Below, piece after piece: positions 4,995 through 7,000 of a DNA stretch of 7,000 bases. Source of the DNA: Desulfobacterales bacterium (GTDB taxonomy: Bacteria > Desulfobacterota > Desulfobacteria > Desulfobacterales > RPRI01); NCBI GenBank assembly GCA_020052975.1, contig JAGVOC010000252.1, positions 1 to 7,000 of the forward strand, read 5' to 3'. The position numbers were made by a program, and so were the translations under genes. Every line of letters begins with the position of its first letter. Position 1 is the stretch's first letter. The notes beneath the pieces are model-generated. The model was not told where the DNA came from. It worked only from the letters and a program-made list of their open reading frames with translations, and searched no databases.

Positions 4995-5185
4995 AGTTGT
5001 ATTAAGGTTCTCAAGATGAATTCGGGAACCAAACACATGCGGGTAATGGTTTTTCCCGGCTGTTGCGGGAGCCTGAAAAGCCACTCAAGGCCTGTCTTCT
5101 GCATCCACTTCGGGGCCTCTTTTACTTTTCCTGTGATGAAGCTGAACGCAGCGCCGACGCCAAGCTGCACTGCCCTGATCCTGAC
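4982..5185 (-). pseudogene. C-terminal remnant of a WecG/TagA/CpsF (GT26) glycosyltransferase (remnant 2)
   Basis: The minus frame between stop codons reads IRAVQLGVGAAFSFITGKVK then EAPKWMQKTGLEWLFRL, ending PEFILRTLIQLVKR. This is the conserved C-terminal third of WecG/TagA/CpsF enzymes, which transfer N-acetylmannosaminuronic acid, N-acetylmannosamine or similar sugars to lipid-linked carriers. The family motif is VGVGAAFDFxAGxxxRAPxWMxxxGLEWLxRL. Here the family Asp is replaced by Ser (AAFSF). The N-terminal ~170 residues are missing. The frame is closed upstream by a TGA at 5186-5188, five bases from a degenerate palindrome at 5193-5213. A GTG within the frame could start a 62-residue peptide but there is no reason to expect function. 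Confidence 0.75.
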
Positions 5186-5192
5186 TCAAAAA

Positions 5193-5213
5193 CTTGTACG
5201 TCGGAAGTGCAAG
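5193..5213. repeat. REP-like palindrome, copy 4 (degenerate)
   Basis: A decayed copy, about 16 of 21 bases matching the extended consensus, with core TACGTCGGAAGTGCA and outer arms CTTG/CAAG. It stands at the broken 5' edge of GT26 remnant 2 and 14 bases from copy 5, in the same orientation. Confidence 0.6.
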
Positions 5214-5227
5214 AATTTTGCACAAGC

Positions 5228-5248
5228 CTTACACCTCCGAGGTGTAAG
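5228..5248. repeat. REP-like palindrome, copy 5 (longest perfect arms)
   Basis: This copy has two perfect 10-base arms, CTTACACCTC and GAGGTGTAAG, around a central C. It is the longest symmetric copy in the window, and its centre base is the complement of the G seen in copies 1-3 and 7. Adjacent copy 4 and the hairpin at 5255-5273 make this a three-hairpin cluster. Confidence 0.9.
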
Positions 5249-5254
5249 ACCTTT

Positions 5255-5273
5255 GCTCAAAAGTGTTTTGAGC
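5255..5273. repeat. Perfect hairpin beside palindrome copy 5
   Basis: GCTCAAAA, loop GTG and TTTTGAGC form an 8-base perfect stem six bases beyond copy 5. There is no T tract on either strand beyond those within the stem, so it is not a clear intrinsic terminator. Confidence 0.6.
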
Positions 5274-5306
5274 GGAAATGGGCAAAAAGCTTTTATGTTA
5301 AATGTG

Positions 5307-5330
5307 GAGACCGGACCCTGCCCGGTTCTC
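5307..5330 (-). terminator. Possible weak terminator hairpin after the small-protein operon
   Basis: GAGACCGG pairs with CCGGTTCTC across a seven-base loop with one bulged T. It lies about 34 bases past the stop of the minus-strand gene at 5364. A U tract is missing, so intrinsic termination is uncertain. Confidence 0.3.
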
Positions 5331-5363
5331 TCTAACTTTCCTCACAATATAGGCAAGCGCTGT

Positions 5364-5579
5364 TTAATCTTTTTCCAATTCCTCTTTAACTATTCCGGAA
5401 TGTACTTTTAGATGAGTGCTTGAAACAATTAATTCACCTAAAACCTCTTCAATCTGATCATCCGAGAGGGTCTCAAGTTCAAGTTGGTTTATCAATTTAA
5501 CAGTTGAGAAGCACTCTTCCTTTAACTCATTCAATAAATTTGCTAAAGTAACGCTCATTTTACTGCTGACCACCGACAT
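5364..5579 (-). CDS. Small acidic helical protein, unknown (operon gene 2)
   Basis: A 71-residue protein beginning MSVVSSKMSVTLANLLNELK and rich in Leu and Glu, predicted all-helical with no membrane segment or signal peptide. The middle reads LINQLELETLSDDQIEEVLG. I do not recognise the family. The ATG at 5577-5579 is strongly supported: GGGAGGTGA lies just before it, inside the last codons and stop of the upstream gene, four bases away. An internal ATG seven codons later lacks such a site. Acidic against the very basic partner upstream, the pair could form a complex in antitoxin-toxin fashion, but nothing in the sequence proves this. Confidence 0.75.
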   Translation of the reverse strand: MSVVSSKMSVTLANLLNELKEECFSTVKLINQLELETLSDDQIEEVLGELIVSSTHLKVHSGIVKEELEKD

Positions 5580-5583
5580 TGTT

Positions 5584-5775
5584 TCACCTCCCTCGTTTTA
5601 ATCTCCTCCGGGCCTTCTCTATTTCCTCTGTATAGATCATCAGTTCTCTTTCCCAGTATCTTATCAAGTCTTTATCAGGCACTGACTTGGAAGTTTCCTT
5701 AACAATCTTCTCGTTATGCTCAATAATGAGCTTTTCAAAGCTTCTAATAGATTTTAGAATGCGCTTTTTGCTCAA
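5584..5775 (-). CDS. Small basic coiled-coil protein, unknown (operon gene 1)
   Basis: A 63-residue, Lys/Arg/Glu-rich protein. It starts MSKKRILKSIRSFEKLIIEH and continues through KIVKETSKSVPDKDLIRYWE to a basic end, EKARRRLKRGR. It is probably two antiparallel helices joined at SKSVPDKD, with heptad-like spacing of hydrophobic residues. I do not know the family, though the LIRYWERE segment looks conserved in style. The start is a TTG at 5773-5775, supported by AAGGA seven bases upstream and a TATAAT at 5796-5801. Its stop is four bases from the next gene's start and the two share a transcript. Possible roles include nucleic-acid binding or partner binding; none is shown. Confidence 0.7.
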   Translation of the reverse strand: MSKKRILKSIRSFEKLIIEHNEKIVKETSKSVPDKDLIRYWERELMIYTEEIEKARRRLKRGR

Positions 5776-5795
5776 GCTTTAGTCCTTTTGAAAGT

Positions 5796-5801
5796 ATTAT
5801 A
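5796..5801 (-). promoter_or_regulatory. Predicted -10 box of the small-protein operon
   Basis: TATAAT on the minus strand, 20 bases before the TTG start, giving a very short leader that just contains the AAGGA ribosome site. The upstream region is A/T rich with no clear -35. Confidence 0.5.
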
Positions 5802-5897
5802 CTGTTTTTTTAGAAAAAGTAATACTCTCTACGGGTAAAACCCTGCAATGTCTGAATCCCTCAATTATTCTTCAATATTTCCACCAGCCAGCCATAC
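5802..5897. other. Short gap between GT2 fragment B and the small-protein operon
   Basis: Nothing firm is seen here. GGGTAAAACCC (5831-5841) is a short inverted repeat. One minus frame reads NFDKYGWLVEILKNN-stop near 5860-5907 and could be the tail of a lost protein, but I cannot name it. Confidence 0.3.
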
Positions 5898-6038
5898 TTA
5901 TCGAAGTTCCCCGTGCCTCGTACCTCTCTCCTCTTTCCTCGACCCTCTGCCGGGATATGTCTGACTTACGATGCTTTGTATGCAGTCTTCAATGGTTTGG
6001 GCACATCTGAAGGATGCTGTGATGATGGATATTTTCAT
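5898..6038 (-). pseudogene. 5' fragment of a family 2 glycosyltransferase (copy B)
   Basis: From ATG at 6036-6038 the minus strand reads MKISIITASFRCAQTIEDCI then QSIVSQTYP, 29 residues that match the opening of family 2 glycosyltransferases (GT-A fold, nucleotide-sugar-binding first strand, SQTYP). Homology stops abruptly near 5952, where the expected -x-x-E-x-I-x-I-D-G-x-S-x-D-G-T should follow. The frame instead continues into a C/T-rich tract (GRGSRKEERGTRHGELR-stop). It is a better preserved relative of copy A at 553-648: the two agree at most of the first 22 residues. The palindrome at 6057-6073 lies 18 bases upstream. The fragment sits directly downstream of the RAYT gene. Confidence 0.75.
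5912..5947. repeat. C/T-rich tract related to 3211-3246
   Basis: CGTGCCTCG followed by CCTC-type units matches 3211-3246 at about 30 of 36 positions. It abuts the point where GT2 homology ends, so it may be part of the breakpoint. Confidence 0.5.
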
Positions 6039-6073
6039 GACTTTTTAAACACTACTTACACCTCCAAGGTGTA
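5973..6073 (-). repeat. Dispersed ~100-bp repeat, copy B (palindrome + GT2 5' end)
   Basis: Counterpart of 583-679. The palindrome (6057-6073), the TTTAAAAAG leader and the first codons of the GT2 gene are shared. Differences are scattered substitutions plus four additional bases between palindrome and ATG. Confidence 0.85.
6057..6073. repeat. REP-like palindrome, copy 6
   Basis: TACACCTCCAAGGTGTA has one mismatch between the arms. It is 9 bases beyond the RAYT stop codon and forms one boundary of the RAYT unit. It is followed by GGTATTTGG, like the GGTTTT flank of copies 2 and 7. Confidence 0.88.
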
Positions 6074-6082
6074 GGTATTTGG

Positions 6083-6745
6083 TTAGTATTCCAGAAACAA
6101 CTCTTTTAATTTCGCTAATTCACGCTGGTACTCTTTTCTCGAAGAAACAAACTTTTTGTAATCTTCAGGAACTACATGCAAAAGTCCTGAATAATTGCAT
6201 ATATTCTTATCCGCCTGTTTTTCGCCGAGATACTCTTTATAAGAAGAAAAACTCCAGTCCTGGGGATCTTCGACAATATTAGCGGTTACAGGATTTAAAT
6301 GCAGATAGCGGGTCAAATGAAGTAACTGTTCATCTGTCCCAACTTCAACATTTTTGAACTTGCTCTCCCACAAGGGACCTTTTCTTTTATTTTTGAGGTT
6401 AAAATAACGTGTATAGCTGTTCAGGACCTTGCCTATAAAAATAGAAATGCCGTCTTTTTTCATCTGCTTCAAAACCAGATGGACATGAGTAGGCATAAAA
6501 CAATAGGCAATAATTTCAACTATATTGTCCTGTGAATTAAAATGCCTCTGATAAAAACTTTCCTTATTTTTAATGTCAGAAAAAATTGAGAACCTTACCG
6601 GCGGATTTTCAACCTTGTAATAACTCAGCATACTGCTCATCCTCTGATAGTCTGTCTCATTTCTGAATACCTCAAACCCTGCGATGCTTTTTGTAAATGT
6701 ATGATAGACCCTGCCCTCCAGTAAAGGATATTTCCGCATGGTCAA
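6083..6745 (-). CDS. REP-associated tyrosine transposase (RAYT, Y1_Tnp/TnpA_REP)
   Basis: A 220-residue single-domain HUH transposase related to IS200/IS605 TnpA. RAYTs cleave and join single-stranded DNA at REP palindromes and are thought to spread them. The HUH motif is PTHVHLVL (H87, H89). The nucleophile is Y111 or Y114 in NSYTRYFN. Family landmarks follow: RKGPLWESKFKNVEV (121-135), YLHLNPVTANIVEDPQDW (147-164) and SSYKEYLG (167-174). The N terminus GRVYHTFTKSIAGFEVF fits. A TTG start at 6743-6745 is preferred because AAGG lies about 8 bases upstream; an ATG two codons later is the alternative. Palindromes lie 9 bases past the stop and 14 bases before the start, so the gene is closely bracketed. 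No TnpB or transposon ends of IS605 type are seen. It appears intact. Confidence 0.9.
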   Translation of the reverse strand: MTMRKYPLLEGRVYHTFTKSIAGFEVFRNETDYQRMSSMLSYYKVENPPVRFSIFSDIKNKESFYQRHFNSQDNIVEIIAYCFMPTHVHLVLKQMKKDGISIFIGKVLNSYTRYFNLKNKRKGPLWESKFKNVEVGTDEQLLHLTRYLHLNPVTANIVEDPQDWSFSSYKEYLGEKQADKNICNYSGLLHVVPEDYKKFVSSRKEYQRELAKLKELFLEY

Positions 6746-6759
6746 TATATTACCTTACT

Positions 6760-6776
6760 TACACCTCGGAGGTGTA
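6760..6776. repeat. REP-like palindrome, copy 7
   Basis: Perfect TACACCTCGGAGGTGTA, 14 bases before the RAYT start codon and about 50 bases after the stop of the DUF4160 gene. It is followed on the plus strand by GGTTTTTTG, the strongest T run next to any copy. Confidence 0.9.
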
Positions 6777-6826
6777 GGTTTTTTGGGTCATATTCTCAGT
6801 ATCGAACCAAACTCTTTTAGCCGCCG

Positions 6827-7000
6827 CTACTGCTTCTGAAATATGCATTCAAAAGTTTCCTTTTTCTCTCTTACGATGCCTTCTATTTCTTGTAATTCTG
6901 TAGGACTCATCTCATAAGAATATTCCAGCATTATATCCGGTTCTAACCAAAACTTCGCTGTTTCAGTCCCTTTTCTAACATGAATATGCACTGGTTCATA
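6827..7000 (-). CDS. DUF4160 protein, C-terminal part (5' end outside window)
   Basis: The frame enters from the right edge and reads YEPVHIHVRKGTETAKFWLE, then PDIMLEYSYEMSPTELQEIE and GIVREKKETFECIFQKQ before TAG at 6827-6829. E-P-x-H-I-H-V-R-K-G and A-K-F-W-L are the diagnostic DUF4160 motifs, and the Leu-Glu-Ile helix and REKKE tail complete the family's normal C terminus. It is continuous over 57 residues, unlike the broken copy at 2963-3140. The start and any neighbouring DUF2442 gene lie beyond the window. Family members are small soluble proteins of unproven function, often in toxin-antitoxin-like pairs. Confidence 0.85.
   Translation of the reverse strand, partial: YEPVHIHVRKGTETAKFWLEPDIMLEYSYEMSPTELQEIEGIVREKKETFECIFQKQ
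6887..6955 (-). repeat. 69-bp near-identical direct repeat, DUF4160 copy 2
   Basis: This matches 2969-3037 with one mismatch over 69 bases. The surrounding DUF4160 sequence differs far more. Confidence 0.88.

Noticed and set aside
5063..5335. 90-codon plus-strand open frame
   Set aside because: It is a shadow of the GT26 remnant and two palindromes, and reads TCTSEVQ and TPPRCKT from the repeats.
4878..5411. 177-codon plus-strand open frame
   Set aside because: It runs across two GT26 remnants coded on the other strand, two palindromes and low-complexity DNA. Its protein has no recognisable domain and no ribosome site supports it.
6083..6745. Complete IS200/IS605 insertion sequence
   Set aside because: The protein has RAYT-type C-terminal motifs and length (220 residues) rather than the ~130-150 residues of IS200 TnpA. 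There is no TnpB, and the flanking palindromes belong to a dispersed REP-like family.
663..6776. CRISPR array
   Set aside because: The repeated palindromes are 17-21 bases and widely and irregularly spaced with genes between them. There are no unique spacers of constant length and no cas genes.
663..6776. Palindromes as intrinsic terminators
   Set aside because: The stem is short with almost no loop. A T run follows only copy 7, on the plus strand, where no gene would need it. Several copies lie upstream of genes.
553..7000. Integron cassette array
   Set aside because: Gene orientation and toxin-antitoxin content are suggestive, but no GTTRRRY core sites, attC-like imperfect repeats or integrase are visible.

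Overview
The window looks like an accessory surface-polysaccharide region of a bacterial chromosome. No rRNA, tRNA or core housekeeping gene is present to fix the lineage. The base composition is moderate by eye. The mix of galE, glycosyltransferases, many small toxin-antitoxin modules, four-helix-bundle (S23/IVS) and DUF4160/DUF433 genes and a REP-associated transposase is common in environmental anaerobes such as Nitrospirota or Desulfobacterota. That placement is a guess.

Layout: the 3' end of galE (UDP-glucose 4-epimerase) is the only plus-strand gene (1-359). Everything else lies on the minus strand. From left to right these are: a 5' fragment of a family 2 glycosyltransferase (553-648); a PIN toxin and ribbon-helix-helix antitoxin pair (689-1353) with a tandem-repeat operator over its promoter; a truncated four-helix-bundle gene (about 1469-1564); an intact GT4/DUF1972 glycosyltransferase (1622-2716); a frameshifted DUF4160 gene (2963-3140); a HepT/MntA-type HEPN-nucleotidyltransferase pair (3320-4148); a DUF433 antitoxin (4482-4721) whose partner toxin gene is decayed (4264-4482); two C-terminal remnants of WecG/TagA/CpsF glycosyltransferases (4859-4915 and 4982-5185); a two-gene operon of small unknown proteins (5364-5775); a second, better preserved GT2 5' fragment (5898-6038); a REP-associated tyrosine transposase, RAYT (6083-6745); and the 3' part of a second DUF4160 gene running off the window (6827-7000).

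The most striking feature is a dispersed palindrome with core TACACCTCGGAGGTGTA. It occurs seven times (663, 1470, 2725, 5193, 5228, 6057, 6760), with a possible eighth degenerate copy at 3323. Two copies closely bracket the RAYT gene. The others sit at gene edges: just upstream of the GT4 start, upstream of both GT2 fragments, at the broken end of the four-helix gene and at the broken end of a WecG remnant. RAYT proteins are known to be linked to REP palindromes, so the simplest reading is a RAYT with its own REP-like family. The repeats mark the breakpoints of duplicated and truncated glycosyltransferase genes, so the polysaccharide locus appears to have been reshuffled around them. In the GT4 gene, the GAGGTG arm of the palindrome is also the only Shine-Dalgarno-like sequence in front of the start codon.
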